Shown one piece after another: positions 31,476 through 40,167 of a stretch of DNA of 64,000 nucleotides. The notes beneath the pieces were generated by a model that ran no database searches, had not been told where the DNA came from, and worked only from the letters and a program-made list of their open reading frames with translations. The first letter of the stretch is position 1. Each line of letters begins with the position of its first letter. Both the position numbers and the translations under genes were made by a program. The DNA comes from a virus. Location of the stretch: the IMG/VR virus record IMGVR_UViG_3300037504_000674, positions 1 to 64,000 of that record, one strand, 5' to 3'.

Positions 31476-31877
31476 TCACCTCGCGTCCCGGTTCAGTCTA
31501 GATGCAGTCACGTACTTTAAAATATCAACCCTAATACCTCTACCCACTGTACCCCAGGCAACCGCAGACTCGTAATCAATTTCGGCCACGATACCATTAC
31601 GCACCATCCAATCATAACCGCCATCCTGAATACCAGCGCAATCAACGACTAGCATGGTCCTGCATGGCAGCGTGCTATCGTGCGGGCACACCAGCACCAC
31701 ATCCCCAATTAGATCGGGCTCCAGTAGCGCAATGCGCCCGTCTGCTTCAGGGAGCTCTTGTGGTAGCGAGTGGTTTGTCCGCCCAGGGGTTTGCCTGACG
31801 CGGATCACCTCTTCCATTTTCCCAGGGGCATACTGAGATGCCCACCCAGATAGAATTAGAATCAGTATCACGCGCAT
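31476..31877 (-). CDS. Predicted exported protein, 133 aa
   Basis: Signal-like N-terminus (MRVILILILSGWASQYAPG) followed by a soluble domain with CPHDSTLPCRTMLVVDCAGIQDGG and VAEIDYESAVAWGTVGRGIRVDI. Three Cys could form disulfides outside the cell. Opposite strand to the late genes; convergent with terL, the two stops being one base apart. Start has a weak ribosome site. Probably an accessory protein (moron-like); function unknown. Confidence 0.6.
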   Translation of the reverse strand: MRVILILILSGWASQYAPGKMEEVIRVRQTPGRTNHSLPQELPEADGRIALLEPDLIGDVVLVCPHDSTLPCRTMLVVDCAGIQDGGYDWMVRNGIVAEIDYESAVAWGTVGRGIRVDILKYVTASRLNRDAR

Positions 31878-31881
31878 GGCA

Positions 31882-31989
31882 TTACGGTAGTGTCGATAGC
31901 GACTGCATCATGACGAATAGTGCTACCACAGCCAAACATGACAGCGCAACGCCTAATGCAAACACCAGAACTTTCTGACTTTCACTCAT
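31882..31989 (-). CDS. Single-pass membrane microprotein, 35 aa
   Basis: MSESQKVLVFALGVALSCLA...: one helix from about residue 6 to 27, then MMQSLSTLP. GGAGGCGAATC precedes the ATG. It is transcribed with the exported protein gene that starts 4 bases after its stop, so the two may work together at the envelope. Confidence 0.55.
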   Translation of the reverse strand: MSESQKVLVFALGVALSCLAVVALFVMMQSLSTLP

Positions 31990-32003
31990 GATTCGCCTCC
32001 AGG

Positions 32004-32038
32004 TTAAGGTTGGTTATCGTCTGATATTAGTCTACACT
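32004..32038 (+). promoter_or_regulatory. Late promoter before head genes
   Basis: TTAAGGTTG (32004-32012) overlaps the -35 TTGGTT; 17-bp spacer; TACACT at 32033-32038. The 5' part, GTTAAGGTTGG then CGTCTGA, matches the promoter at 29290 base for base over most of its length. Confidence 0.5.
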
Positions 32039-32075
32039 AATTACGCCAAAAGTCAAGCGACCAAAGGAGAAAAGA

Positions 32076-32372
32076 ATGGACACTCTGTTCGTAGCAGAAG
32101 CTGTAGCGGCGGCACTGTTTCTCGCCGTCGTTAACAAGACAATTGTTGACGCGCTCGCCAATCCGGTGCGCCAGAGGTACCCAGATTTGGATATGTGGTG
32201 GCTATTTTACGTGGCGCTCTTTACCGGATTTGCAATCGGGTGGTTCTCGGATATCAACGTTTTCCCAGAAGAAATCATGTCCAACATTCTTGTGGGGAAG
32301 ATACTCACCTCCCTCTTGATTGGTGGTGGTTCTTCGCTGATCCACGACATCTTTGATAGCCAAGAAGCATAG
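32076..32372 (+). CDS. Small membrane protein, holin candidate, 98 aa
   Basis: Two to three hydrophobic segments (about 4-26, 43-62, 70-88) with a short polar loop containing RQRYPDLDMW. AAAGGAG lies 8 bases before the ATG. It sits between terminase and portal, where holins are rarely found, but size and topology are right. Alternatively a small head-gene-linked membrane protein. Confidence 0.5.
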   Translation: MDTLFVAEAVAAALFLAVVNKTIVDALANPVRQRYPDLDMWWLFYVALFTGFAIGWFSDINVFPEEIMSNILVGKILTSLLIGGGSSLIHDIFDSQEA

Positions 32373-32375
32373 CTG

Positions 32376-32726
32376 ATGTCTGTCCCCAAGAAATACAGCC
32401 ACATCGATTTCACCCCGCCAGCAGGGGCGCGCAAGGCAGCTAAGCGCGCCCTAGCCTGGCGTGAGGAATACGGGCGTGGCGGAACAGATGTAGGAGTCGC
32501 TCGTGCCAGAGATATCTCAAATGGAGAGCGCCTAAGCCCCGATACTGTTATGCGCATGCATCAATTCTTCGCTCGTCATGGCAACCACCACGCAAAGCAC
32601 TACAAGATAAAGAACGGCGAACCTTCCACTTGGCGCATAGCGTGGGACCTATGGGGAGGAGATGACGGGCGCTCATGGGCAAATAAGATCGTCAAGCAAA
32701 TGTACGCCGCTGATGAGAAGGAGTAG
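32376..32726 (+). CDS. Conserved phage head-region protein, 116 aa
   Basis: Residues 5-60 read KKYSHIDFTPPAGARKAAKRALAWREEYGRGGTDVGVARARD and later STWRIAWDLWGGDDGRSWANKIVKQM. This pattern recurs in many phage head regions (often near portal or protease, sometimes fused to them) without known function. No good ribosome site is seen, so it probably depends on the gene before. Confidence 0.7.
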   Translation: MSVPKKYSHIDFTPPAGARKAAKRALAWREEYGRGGTDVGVARARDISNGERLSPDTVMRMHQFFARHGNHHAKHYKIKNGEPSTWRIAWDLWGGDDGRSWANKIVKQMYAADEKE

Positions 32727-32729
32727 CAA

Positions 32730-34736
32730 TTGACTGAATATGGTGTAACCGGGCTCAATCAATACGCCGGTATGGTATCAGAGTCTTGGATACCATCGCT
32801 GCGTACCAGCAGGCAGAAGATTCGCATTTACGACGAGATGTCACGCATTTACCCAGTGGGGTCCGCCATGATGCGCACGACATCCATGTTCATGCAGGGC
32901 GCCGAAGTTCGTATAAAACCTGCTGGCGAAGAGCAAGCAGACTATGATAATGCAGACTTCATTAACGATAACATCCACACAATGTACAAAGATTTCTCGG
33001 ATATCATGTCTGACATCGTAAATTTTGTGGCGTATGGCTGGTTCGACTGCGAGCTAGTATATGAGCACGGGGATGATGGAAGGATTAGATGGAAAAAGTG
33101 GGCACCGCGTCACCCGACGACACTCGATAGGTGGGATATCGGACCTCACGGCGATCTTCGCGGGATGTGGCAGCAATGGCTCAATCAGAAAGCGTACATA
33201 CCAATAGAAAAGCTCATACATTTTACCACAACCGGTGCTGGCAAGAATAACCCAGAAGGCACCAGCGTATTCGAGGGCGGTTACACCAGCTGGTTCTACT
33301 CAAAGAACTTATCGATCCTAGAAGCTGTTGTGTGTGAGCGGTTAAGCGGGACCCCCACGATGAAGATGCCACCCAACGTTGACCTCACAGAATCCGGCGA
33401 TAATTCTGACATCGGTAGAGCGAAACGGATAGTCCGCAACATCAAGACTGGCGACGATATGGGCCTCACGCTACCAGACGGATGGAATTTTGAGTACACC
33501 ATGCCGTCGCACGGACCGGCAATTGATATCAGCGAGGTCATCCTGCGCCACGACCGGGCATTTGCTCGCACGCTGCTAATGGATTTTATCATGCTGGGGG
33601 CCAAAGAGACCGGCTCGTTTGCAATGATCAAGGACAAGTCCTCAATGTATGTGATCGCGCTCAACACATACCTGTCCAAAATAGCAGGCGCGATTAACAA
33701 CCAGGCTATTCCGCGCCTTTTTGAACTGAATGCAATGCCGCGCGGGTCAGGCCTCCCCACTCTTTACTTCGATAAGATCAGCAAGGTAGATATTGGCGAT
33801 TACTCGACGATGATCAGCAATTTGTTCAACGCCGGCGCCGTCACGTACAGCCTTGATACCGAAAATCAAATCCGCCGCGTTGTTGGTCTAGAGCAAATAA
33901 GGGAACCTGGCATGATGCTAAAGCCTAACCTGCCAGCGCAAGCTAACCCTGAAGACGGCAAAGAGGTAGGCGAGACTAAAATCCCCAAGTCGCAAGCCGC
34001 TTACACGGACGCAGAAACAGCCGAGGAAATGGAAGAGATGGCGGACCGCGTAGGCATGCAGCTTGTTCGCGCCTACGACAAAGCCGCCAAGGGCTTGCGC
34101 GACGACATCAAGACAGACAACGAGGAAGAATGGGAAGGCATCGTTGATTTTTACTTGTCTGATATCTCCGAAGCTCTCAAGGACCGGCTGAGCAGGTCAT
34201 TTTTCAGCATGTGGAAGGAAGCGGTTGGCGATCGGCCCGGCGTTGAAGGCCTGCGGGCTATTGTTATGTACTTATCAGAGCAGGCCGACTACATCGATGA
34301 TAGCTTGCTGCCCGGCATACGCTCAAAGATACTTGAGAGCGCGCGCAACGCGAGAGACGAAGGTGTTACCCCGGCGTTCTTCTCCATGGCCATATCTGCC
34401 GCTATCGACGAGTTCAGGTATCGCGTTTCTCAATACGCCGGTAGCGTATACTCGTTGTTCGCCAACCACGCAGGCGCTCAAGCCGCCAAGAAAAAAGCTG
34501 ATTCCATCTGGTCTACTCATGGACTAAGCGTAAACTGGGACACCGGCAAACTTGTCGGGGACGGCTTACTCGCGCGCTACAGCGGCCCGGAAGACGAGCG
34601 CAACTGCCGTGGCTGCGATCACAATCTTGATCTTGGATGGACCAACCCTGAAAACCTAACCCCGATTGGGCAGAATGAATGCCTGCATAACTGTCGGCAC
34701 TTCATAGAGTACAAATATCGTGGGAGGATTTTGTGA
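32730..34736 (+). CDS. Portal protein with C-terminal Mu F/SPP1 gp7-like part
   Basis: The first 420 residues fit a DUF935/HK97-type portal: PVGSAMMRTTSMFMQGAEVRI, DIVNFVAYGWFDCELVYEH, IPIEKLIHFTTTGAGKNNPEGTSVFEGGYTSWFY. The C-terminal 240 residues are helical and end in CRGCDHNLDLGWTN...NECLHNCRHFIEY, a Cys/His group typical of the Mu F/SPP1 gp7 head-morphogenesis tail. Thus portal and minor head protein appear to be fused in 668 aa. TTG start with AAGGAG upstream. Confidence 0.78.
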   Translation: MTEYGVTGLNQYAGMVSESWIPSLRTSRQKIRIYDEMSRIYPVGSAMMRTTSMFMQGAEVRIKPAGEEQADYDNADFINDNIHTMYKDFSDIMSDIVNFVAYGWFDCELVYEHGDDGRIRWKKWAPRHPTTLDRWDIGPHGDLRGMWQQWLNQKAYIPIEKLIHFTTTGAGKNNPEGTSVFEGGYTSWFYSKNLSILEAVVCERLSGTPTMKMPPNVDLTESGDNSDIGRAKRIVRNIKTGDDMGLTLPDGWNFEYTMPSHGPAIDISEVILRHDRAFARTLLMDFIMLGAKETGSFAMIKDKSSMYVIALNTYLSKIAGAINNQAIPRLFELNAMPRGSGLPTLYFDKISKVDIGDYSTMISNLFNAGAVTYSLDTENQIRRVVGLEQIREPGMMLKPNLPAQANPEDGKEVGETKIPKSQAAYTDAETAEEMEEMADRVGMQLVRAYDKAAKGLRDDIKTDNEEEWEGIVDFYLSDISEALKDRLSRSFFSMWKEAVGDRPGVEGLRAIVMYLSEQADYIDDSLLPGIRSKILESARNARDEGVTPAFFSMAISAAIDEFRYRVSQYAGSVYSLFANHAGAQAAKKKADSIWSTHGLSVNWDTGKLVGDGLLARYSGPEDERNCRGCDHNLDLGWTNPENLTPIGQNECLHNCRHFIEYKYRGRIL

Positions 34737-34813
34737 GCGACCACGACCTGAAACAGTGCGTAGGATTGTTAATCACGTTCGTATTTGTGATACTGGCAGT
34801 GCTCTTTTTATGA
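34733..34813 (+). CDS. Single-pass membrane microprotein, 26 aa
   Basis: GTG start after GGGAGG: VSDHDLKQCVGLLITFVFVILAVLFL. The helix covers residues 9-26. It overlaps portal by four bases and the next gene by four, so it is likely translated within the chain. Role unknown. Confidence 0.5.
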   Translation: MSDHDLKQCVGLLITFVFVILAVLFL

Positions 34814-35319
34814 GAGTAGGCCTAGAGCTTGATGGTGTCGTATGTGATATTGTGAGGGCGGCAGAAGAAGCATGGGGTAAGCCAGATGTTCCATGTGCAT
34901 ATTCACTAGAAGAGATGTACCCGATGGTGTCATCTGATAATTTATCGCTCTGGCGATCATCAAATAGCACCTACCGGCGCATGCACCCAGTACCACATGC
35001 TTGCGAGTCATTGGTATCACTATCCGACAACCATCACATTGTAGTAATCACCAGTAGACCCAAGCACCTCAGCAAGGTGACACAAGACTGGTTAAAACTT
35101 CACGGACTTGATTTTGTCAGAGTAATTCACACATACAGCAAAGATGCTCAAGTTGTCACCTCAAGAATCGACGTGTTCATTGAATCGCTGGCTGACGTGG
35201 CTAATGCTATCAGCGATGTGTGTGACGTTTATCTGTTCAACCAACCATATAACGCCGGTCGCACAGTGCAGGCAAAGCGCGTTGGCGACTGGAAACAATT
35301 GGTAAAGGAGTTAACGTGA
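34810..35319 (+). CDS. HAD-like nucleotidase-type protein, 169 aa
   Basis: HAD fold like phage 5'(3')-deoxyribonucleotidases: motif I MRVGLELDGVVCDI, motif II HHIVVITSRPKHLSKVTQDWL, later DVYLFNQPYNAGRTV in the place of motif III/IV. The usual first Asp (nucleophile) of DxDG is Glu6 here, so it may be inactive or have another role. ATG overlaps the previous microprotein stop. It sits in the head genes, where such enzymes sometimes occur in phages. Confidence 0.6.
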   Translation: MRVGLELDGVVCDIVRAAEEAWGKPDVPCAYSLEEMYPMVSSDNLSLWRSSNSTYRRMHPVPHACESLVSLSDNHHIVVITSRPKHLSKVTQDWLKLHGLDFVRVIHTYSKDAQVVTSRIDVFIESLADVANAISDVCDVYLFNQPYNAGRTVQAKRVGDWKQLVKELT

Positions 35320-35528
35320 AACCCGCAAGTGCAGAAGAGATGCGCAAGATGCTAGTTAGATACTACCCGCTTATGACATGGCTAGAAAGCCAATGTGGAT
35401 ACGGCACATATATTCTGAAGGTGCATGGCAAAAGACCAGTTAAGATTTGGGAGGTACTGGCAGAGGAAAACCTTGAGCCCGACGATGAGCGAGCCGTACA
35501 ATTTTTAAGGTTGTCTTCAGACTTATAA
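35316..35528 (+). CDS. Small protein, 70 aa
   Basis: GTG start after AAAGGAG. Helical, polar, with MRKMLVRYYPLMTWLESQCGYGTYILKVHGKRPVKIWEV. No family recognised. Between the HAD gene and the protease-scaffold gene. Confidence 0.55.
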   Translation: MKPASAEEMRKMLVRYYPLMTWLESQCGYGTYILKVHGKRPVKIWEVLAEENLEPDDERAVQFLRLSSDL

Positions 35529-35548
35529 AACAATATGATTGAGGTAAG

Positions 35549-37300
35549 ATGCCATATAAAAGAATAACAGAGCTACCAAAAGATATACAAGATAATCTAC
35601 CAAAACGTGCCCAAGAGGTCTTCCTGAGCGCTCTCAACAACTCGATCGAGAATGGCGACCTTGAAGAAACTGCATTCAAAAAGGCATGGGCTGCCGTCAA
35701 GCGCGGCTATGAGAAAAAGGGCGACGAGTGGGTGAAAATGCAAGACGAGACAACTTTCCTAATCCCGTTTGGTGAAGAGGATGACGATGGGTATCGTTTA
35801 TACTTCCCGATCGCAACAGTTTACCACCATGGGAGAAAGGTGGATTTCACGCACGATCGTGCCAAGCAAATGGTTGCTAACTTCCGAAACGACGTACCTT
35901 CATATAAAAAACCAATCAGCGTACTACACGACGATAGCCATGGCATTTTCGGCTACATAGATGATATGAAGCTGTCCGACAAGGGAGTAATGTGGAGACC
36001 AAGCTGGCGAGACGGCAAATTCGATGAAGTAAAAGAAAAAGGCTATCGCTATATGTCGCCAGAGGTGTGGTTCGACGGTTATCAGGAAACATACACTGGT
36101 GACACATATGATAACGTTGCCCTTGCAGCAAGCATGGTAGCCAGGCCGCGACTTGGAGCAAGTACGCTGGTGTTTTCTGACGATAGCGGATGGGGGAAGT
36201 ACATGGAAGACGATGTTGTCAGAGGTGTGCTGAACAGGCTTGACACGATACGCGACCTGCTTGGCAGAGACAATATCAACGAAGACACAAAAAAAGAGGT
36301 CGTCGGGTTGCTAGAGTCAAGCATGGACGCAGTGAGAAAGATGATGAAATCTGACGATCTCGACGACGATCAGGGGTGGCTACGCTCGGTCATCACTGGG
36401 CTATTCAGGGACCTAGATAAGCTACGTGAGCAGCAAAAAGAGCGCTCGGAAAAATACGGGATTGCTACACAAGAAAACGGCCATCTCACCAAGCCGAAGG
36501 AATGGGAGGATGTCCCGGAATCTCAATGGGCAGACCCGGTCAACTGGAAATATCCTGTTCATGATGAGAAGCGTGTGCGAGCGGCGGCGTCATATTTTGC
36601 ACGCTACAAAGACGAATATGACCCAGAGTCTCGTGAAGTAGTAGCTGAAAGAATTCGTAAGGCGAAGGAAAAATTTGGAGTAGGTCAGGAGGAAGATATG
36701 TCGGAAAACGTAGTGCAGGAGGATACTGTAAAGCGTGGCCTCGCAGCTTTTTTTGCGCAATTCAGCAATAATGACGAAGAAGGGGAGACGGAGGAGCAAG
36801 ACTTTTCTGAGGAATTGCAAGAGAAAAATGCTCAGATCGCCAAGATGCAAGAAGAGCAGGAAGAACTCGAAGCGAGGTTAAGGAAGTTCGAGGAGGCCAA
36901 GAAGGAAGCGGAGCGCATGGCATTCGAGGAGCGTCAAGCCAAGCGGCGCATGGAGTTCGCAGATCAGGTAAAGCAGCTTGCGGGCGTGCAAGAGGATTTT
37001 GCAGATCATCTAATGTGGCTTGAGGACGCAGATGACACTGATGACCAGGGGCACTACAGTGCAATTCTTGACGCTATCAAGGCACTGGGCAACCAGCAGG
37101 AAAACGCGAACCTATTCTCGGAGGCTGGCAGCGATGTAAGTGGCACTATGTCCGCAGAGGACAAGTTCCAGGCCGTCGTAGACGAGAAGGTTGAACAGGG
37201 AATGGATTACGGGGAAGCTGTAACAGCGGCGGCCCGCGAGAACCCAGAACTCTACAGAAAGTATGACGCGGCTGTAACTCAGACCGCAAGTGAGGAATAA
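35549..37300 (+). CDS. ChaB-type domain fused to prohead protease and scaffold
   Basis: Residues 5-65 (ITELPKDIQDNLPKRAQEVFLSALNNSIE...FKKAWAAVKRGYEKKG) form a ChaB-like domain. Residues 70-225 carry a Mu I/DUF2213-type prohead protease pattern (YRLYFPIATVYHHGRKVDFTHD, SYKKPISVLHDDSHGIFGYI, YRYMSPEVWFDGY). A second ChaB/phage helix domain, KEWEDVPESQWADPVNWKYPVHDEKRVRAAASYF, follows near 330-365, then a long charged coiled coil (about 415-480) typical of scaffold. So capsid assembly functions are joined in one chain of 583 aa. Confidence 0.72.
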   Translation: MPYKRITELPKDIQDNLPKRAQEVFLSALNNSIENGDLEETAFKKAWAAVKRGYEKKGDEWVKMQDETTFLIPFGEEDDDGYRLYFPIATVYHHGRKVDFTHDRAKQMVANFRNDVPSYKKPISVLHDDSHGIFGYIDDMKLSDKGVMWRPSWRDGKFDEVKEKGYRYMSPEVWFDGYQETYTGDTYDNVALAASMVARPRLGASTLVFSDDSGWGKYMEDDVVRGVLNRLDTIRDLLGRDNINEDTKKEVVGLLESSMDAVRKMMKSDDLDDDQGWLRSVITGLFRDLDKLREQQKERSEKYGIATQENGHLTKPKEWEDVPESQWADPVNWKYPVHDEKRVRAAASYFARYKDEYDPESREVVAERIRKAKEKFGVGQEEDMSENVVQEDTVKRGLAAFFAQFSNNDEEGETEEQDFSEELQEKNAQIAKMQEEQEELEARLRKFEEAKKEAERMAFEERQAKRRMEFADQVKQLAGVQEDFADHLMWLEDADDTDDQGHYSAILDAIKALGNQQENANLFSEAGSDVSGTMSAEDKFQAVVDEKVEQGMDYGEAVTAAARENPELYRKYDAAVTQTASEE

Positions 37301-37302
37301 CA

Positions 37303-37689
37303 ATGGCTAAGCAATACGAGGGATTTGACGTACCATTCACAGCCAAGGATGATATGAGCAGCAAGCAATACTACTTCGTCCAAGTGGACGGCACCACAGA
37401 TGATCAAGTAGACGTTTGCTCTGCCATCACAGACGTTATCCTTGGTATCACGCAAACTACCGGGACAACCGGCGCTGGCGTATCCGTTCGCGTCACTGGC
37501 CACAGCCAGCTTACGATGGGCGAGTCAGTGAATGCGGGTAGCTTGATCGGCACTGACACTTCTGGTCGCGGCGTTGCGATAACGGCGGGATCGGACACTA
37601 CTCAGTACGTGGCTGCACGCTGTGTAAAGGGCGCGGACACCAACGAGTTGGGCGAAGTTGTGCTAACACTCGGCGGGCGCGCCGCTTAA
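37303..37689 (+). CDS. Probable capsid decoration protein
   Basis: 128 aa, beta-rich, with DVILGITQTTGTTGAGVSVRVTGHSQLTMGESVNAGSLIGTDTSGRGV...; the pattern fits DUF2190-like decoration proteins that trim the capsid surface. It stands directly before the major capsid gene, the usual place. Confidence 0.7.
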   Translation: MAKQYEGFDVPFTAKDDMSSKQYYFVQVDGTTDDQVDVCSAITDVILGITQTTGTTGAGVSVRVTGHSQLTMGESVNAGSLIGTDTSGRGVAITAGSDTTQYVAARCVKGADTNELGEVVLTLGGRAA

Positions 37690-37704
37690 TGAGGAGAGAT
37701 AAAC

Positions 37705-38673
37705 ATGCCTAAGATTTTACCTAGCGCAAGAGACGTACATGTCAACAAGATGCTCACCAACGTATTGGTGGGCTACACCAACCAAGAATTCATCGCCGAC
37801 GATATCTTCCCCGTCGTAATCGTCAATAAGCAGGCGGATGTCGTTCCTGCGGTGAAACAGAGCCACTTTTTCCGCAACGAAGCCGGCACGCCTCTTGGTG
37901 AGTCGGACACAGCGGCTGACGTTGGTTACGATGTTGATACCAGCGACACGTATCACTGCCTACGCTACGGTACGCGCCACTTTATCAGCGACGACCGCCG
38001 CATCAACGAAGACAGCCCGTTTGACAGCGACCGCGACGCAACGATGCTGGTCACCAACCAACTACGCCTACAACGCGAGGCGAGTTTTACATCCGACTTC
38101 TGGGCAACCAGCAAGTGGACAACGGACGTAACCGGCGGAACAACCGTGGACCAGTGGAGCGACTACGGAAGCTCGGCACCAATAGAGAATGTGCGCACGT
38201 ATAAGCGCACCGTGCGCCGGCTCATTGGGCGCGATCCAAACCGCATGGTTCTGGGCGACTTGACATACGATCGGCTGGTAGACCACCCGGATGTACTTGA
38301 GCGCATTGCTGTAACGACAACCGGCATCGCCAACGAGGACTTGCTTGGCGCGCTGTTCGGTCTGGACATGCTGCTGGTCGGACGCACGATTTACACAACG
38401 GACGCCGAGGGTACATCAGAGTCTTCGGTTTCATACTCGGCTCACTGGGATGACGACGCACTGCTGTACTACGCACCATCACAGCCATCATTGTGGACGC
38501 CGAGTGCGGGGTACACATTTGTATGGAATGTTGGTATGGGCAACAACATGGAGTGGGTCCGCAAGTACCGCCAAGAAGAGAAGCTCGGAGAGTACATCGA
38601 GGTTCGCTCGTACTACGACCAGAAGCAAATTGACGCCGACGCCGGGGTTTTCTTCTCGGATATCGTAGACTAG
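37705..38673 (+). CDS. Major capsid protein
   Basis: 322 aa protein with GYTNQEFIADDIFPVVIVNKQADVVP at the start, a middle YKRTVRRLIGRDPNRMVLGDLTYDRLVDHPDVLER with helix-strand pattern, and an ending NNMEWVRKYRQEEKLGEYIEVRSYYDQK typical of phage capsid proteins of HK97 fold. Position after protease and decoration supports the call. GGAGAG lies 7 bases before the ATG. No cleavable pro-part is obvious. Confidence 0.85.
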   Translation: MPKILPSARDVHVNKMLTNVLVGYTNQEFIADDIFPVVIVNKQADVVPAVKQSHFFRNEAGTPLGESDTAADVGYDVDTSDTYHCLRYGTRHFISDDRRINEDSPFDSDRDATMLVTNQLRLQREASFTSDFWATSKWTTDVTGGTTVDQWSDYGSSAPIENVRTYKRTVRRLIGRDPNRMVLGDLTYDRLVDHPDVLERIAVTTTGIANEDLLGALFGLDMLLVGRTIYTTDAEGTSESSVSYSAHWDDDALLYYAPSQPSLWTPSAGYTFVWNVGMGNNMEWVRKYRQEEKLGEYIEVRSYYDQKQIDADAGVFFSDIVD

Positions 38674-38681
38674 GGGATATC

Positions 38682-38957
38682 ATGGGAGCACACACCGGGA
38701 AATACGTAGTTGCCAGAAAGAGCTTTGGATATGCTGGCAGACACCGGGATATCGGTGAGGTGTTTAAGCTGAAAGGGATGCGCAACGACGACAAGATATG
38801 GGGCCTCGAAGTGAGCGGAAAGCCAAAGATGGCTCGTTATACGAGGCCGTTCAGAAAGGACCCCGGAGGATTGCCGAGGTGCGCCGAGTGCGGTGCATTC
38901 TTTATTAACCACACTGCCCTTTCGGCACATGGTAACAAAAGACACCAAGGAGATTAA
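38682..38957 (+). CDS. Protein with classical C2H2 zinc finger, 91 aa
   Basis: The N-terminal 60 residues form a small beta domain (GKYVVARKSFGYAGRHRDIGEVFKL). The end, CAECGAFFINHTALSAHGNKRH, is a textbook C2H2 finger (C-x2-C-x12-H-x4-H with conserved Phe and Leu). Such fingers are common in eukaryotes and rare in phages. It lies 8 bases after the capsid gene, so it is made late and may bind DNA in the head or a capsid component. Confidence 0.7.
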   Translation: MGAHTGKYVVARKSFGYAGRHRDIGEVFKLKGMRNDDKIWGLEVSGKPKMARYTRPFRKDPGGLPRCAECGAFFINHTALSAHGNKRHQGD

Positions 38958-38959
38958 GC

Positions 38960-39370
38960 ATGCCAAAGAAACAAAAAGGCAGAGTATGGCAGACGGGTGT
39001 CGTGTCTCCGGGGCCTACTTCTTCTTATCAACTCAACGTATCAAAGGCAACGCTAGATTACGGCGATACAACTTCAACCGATCTGTTCGTCATTCCCGCT
39101 AACGCAAACATAGCGCTGATTAACACAGACGTTGTGACGGCATTTAATGATAGCGGAACTGACGTAGTATACATCGGCAAAAGTGGGGCGACCACGCACT
39201 TCGTAAGCGCGCTGTCCGTAACAGCTACCGGCCAAACAGTCACCGGGTACTCAAATCTCGGAGACGTTGGGAGTTCTGATATTACGGTAGTCGGTCGCTA
39301 CATCGGGCAAAACAGCGATGCCACAGCAGGCTCAGCAGACGTGTACATTCAATGGTACCAAGATAAATAG
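38960..39370 (+). CDS. Beta-rich structural protein, 136 aa
   Basis: Strand-rich with Thr, Ser and Asp repeats (DYGDTTSTDLFVIPANANIALINTD; GTDVVYIGKSGATTHFVSALSVTATGQTVTGYSNLG). Composition fits a virion decoration or neck component. Last gene before a terminator. No family name can be given. Confidence 0.6.
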   Translation: MPKKQKGRVWQTGVVSPGPTSSYQLNVSKATLDYGDTTSTDLFVIPANANIALINTDVVTAFNDSGTDVVYIGKSGATTHFVSALSVTATGQTVTGYSNLGDVGSSDITVVGRYIGQNSDATAGSADVYIQWYQDK

Positions 39371-39391
39371 CACTTAGCGTGCACAAAGATT

Positions 39392-39427
39392 AAACCCCCT
39401 GACCCCGCTAGGGAGCGGGGGGTTTTC
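39392..39427 (+). terminator. Rho-independent terminator after capsid genes
   Basis: CCCCGCT-AGGG-AGCGGGG stem-loop followed by GGTTTTCT; AAACC on the left can extend the pairing to GGTTT. It follows the 136-aa structural gene, so the high-copy capsid message may end here. Confidence 0.75.
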
Positions 39428-39462
39428 TCAACCTATAGGAATATCAGCCCACAGGAGAGAAT

Positions 39463-40167
39463 ATGTCTGACATTATGCTTGCCACATGCCGCGAGAGAAT
39501 TGCGTATTGGGAACACGTGGACTCAGTCAATTTGGCTCGCAGCTACCTAGCGCAGCATGGGCATCGCGTTGGTCAAGCGTACACCAGCCCAACTTACATA
39601 CGCCAGGGCCGCCAGGATTTAGCAGAGGCGTTCCTTGCGTCGGACGCGGAGTACATTTGCTACATCGACTCTGACAATGTGTTGCACCCCGCCACGGTTT
39701 ACCGACTACTTCAGAATGATCTACCAATTGTCAGCGCGCTCTACTTTAAGCGCAAGGGCGGGCCAGAAGCAGTAGCATTTAACTGGGCAGACGACAATAG
39801 AGTAGCAACATATTCTGAGTCGAAGGCGATCAGTGAATGGCTAATTGAGCACGATGTGCAGCCGAGCACCCAAGAGCGCTGCCTTGAGTTAGACAATAGC
39901 TTGATGAAAGTTGACGTTGTCGGGTTTGGGTGCTGCCTAATCCGCAGGGATGTCATGGAGGCGCTATCAGATTCTCACAAAGATTTATTTGGCAATCACA
40001 CGCATAACATCGGAGAGGATGTTTATTTTTGCAGAATAGCACAAGATGCAGGCTTCCCGATATACGTTGATCTGAATTTGCATATTGGTCATATAAAGCA
40101 CTACTCAGTCTCAAGCGCGGATTTCCTGCATGTTAAGGAGTGGATTTTGGATAATGAGCAATCGTAG
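39463..40167 (+). CDS. Glycosyltransferase, GT-A fold
   Basis: GT-A type: R-x-x-L-A-E-A-F-L-x-S-D-A-E-Y-I-C-Y-I-D-S-D-N with the metal-binding DxD (DSDN, about residues 69-72), VDVVGFGCCLIRRDVME and GEDVYFCRIAQDAGFPIYVD (base region). It transfers a sugar from a nucleotide-sugar donor; acceptor unknown. CACAGGAGAG precedes the ATG. One of four glycosyltransferase genes among structural genes; it may decorate the capsid or tail. Confidence 0.78.
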   Translation: MSDIMLATCRERIAYWEHVDSVNLARSYLAQHGHRVGQAYTSPTYIRQGRQDLAEAFLASDAEYICYIDSDNVLHPATVYRLLQNDLPIVSALYFKRKGGPEAVAFNWADDNRVATYSESKAISEWLIEHDVQPSTQERCLELDNSLMKVDVVGFGCCLIRRDVMEALSDSHKDLFGNHTHNIGEDVYFCRIAQDAGFPIYVDLNLHIGHIKHYSVSSADFLHVKEWILDNEQS

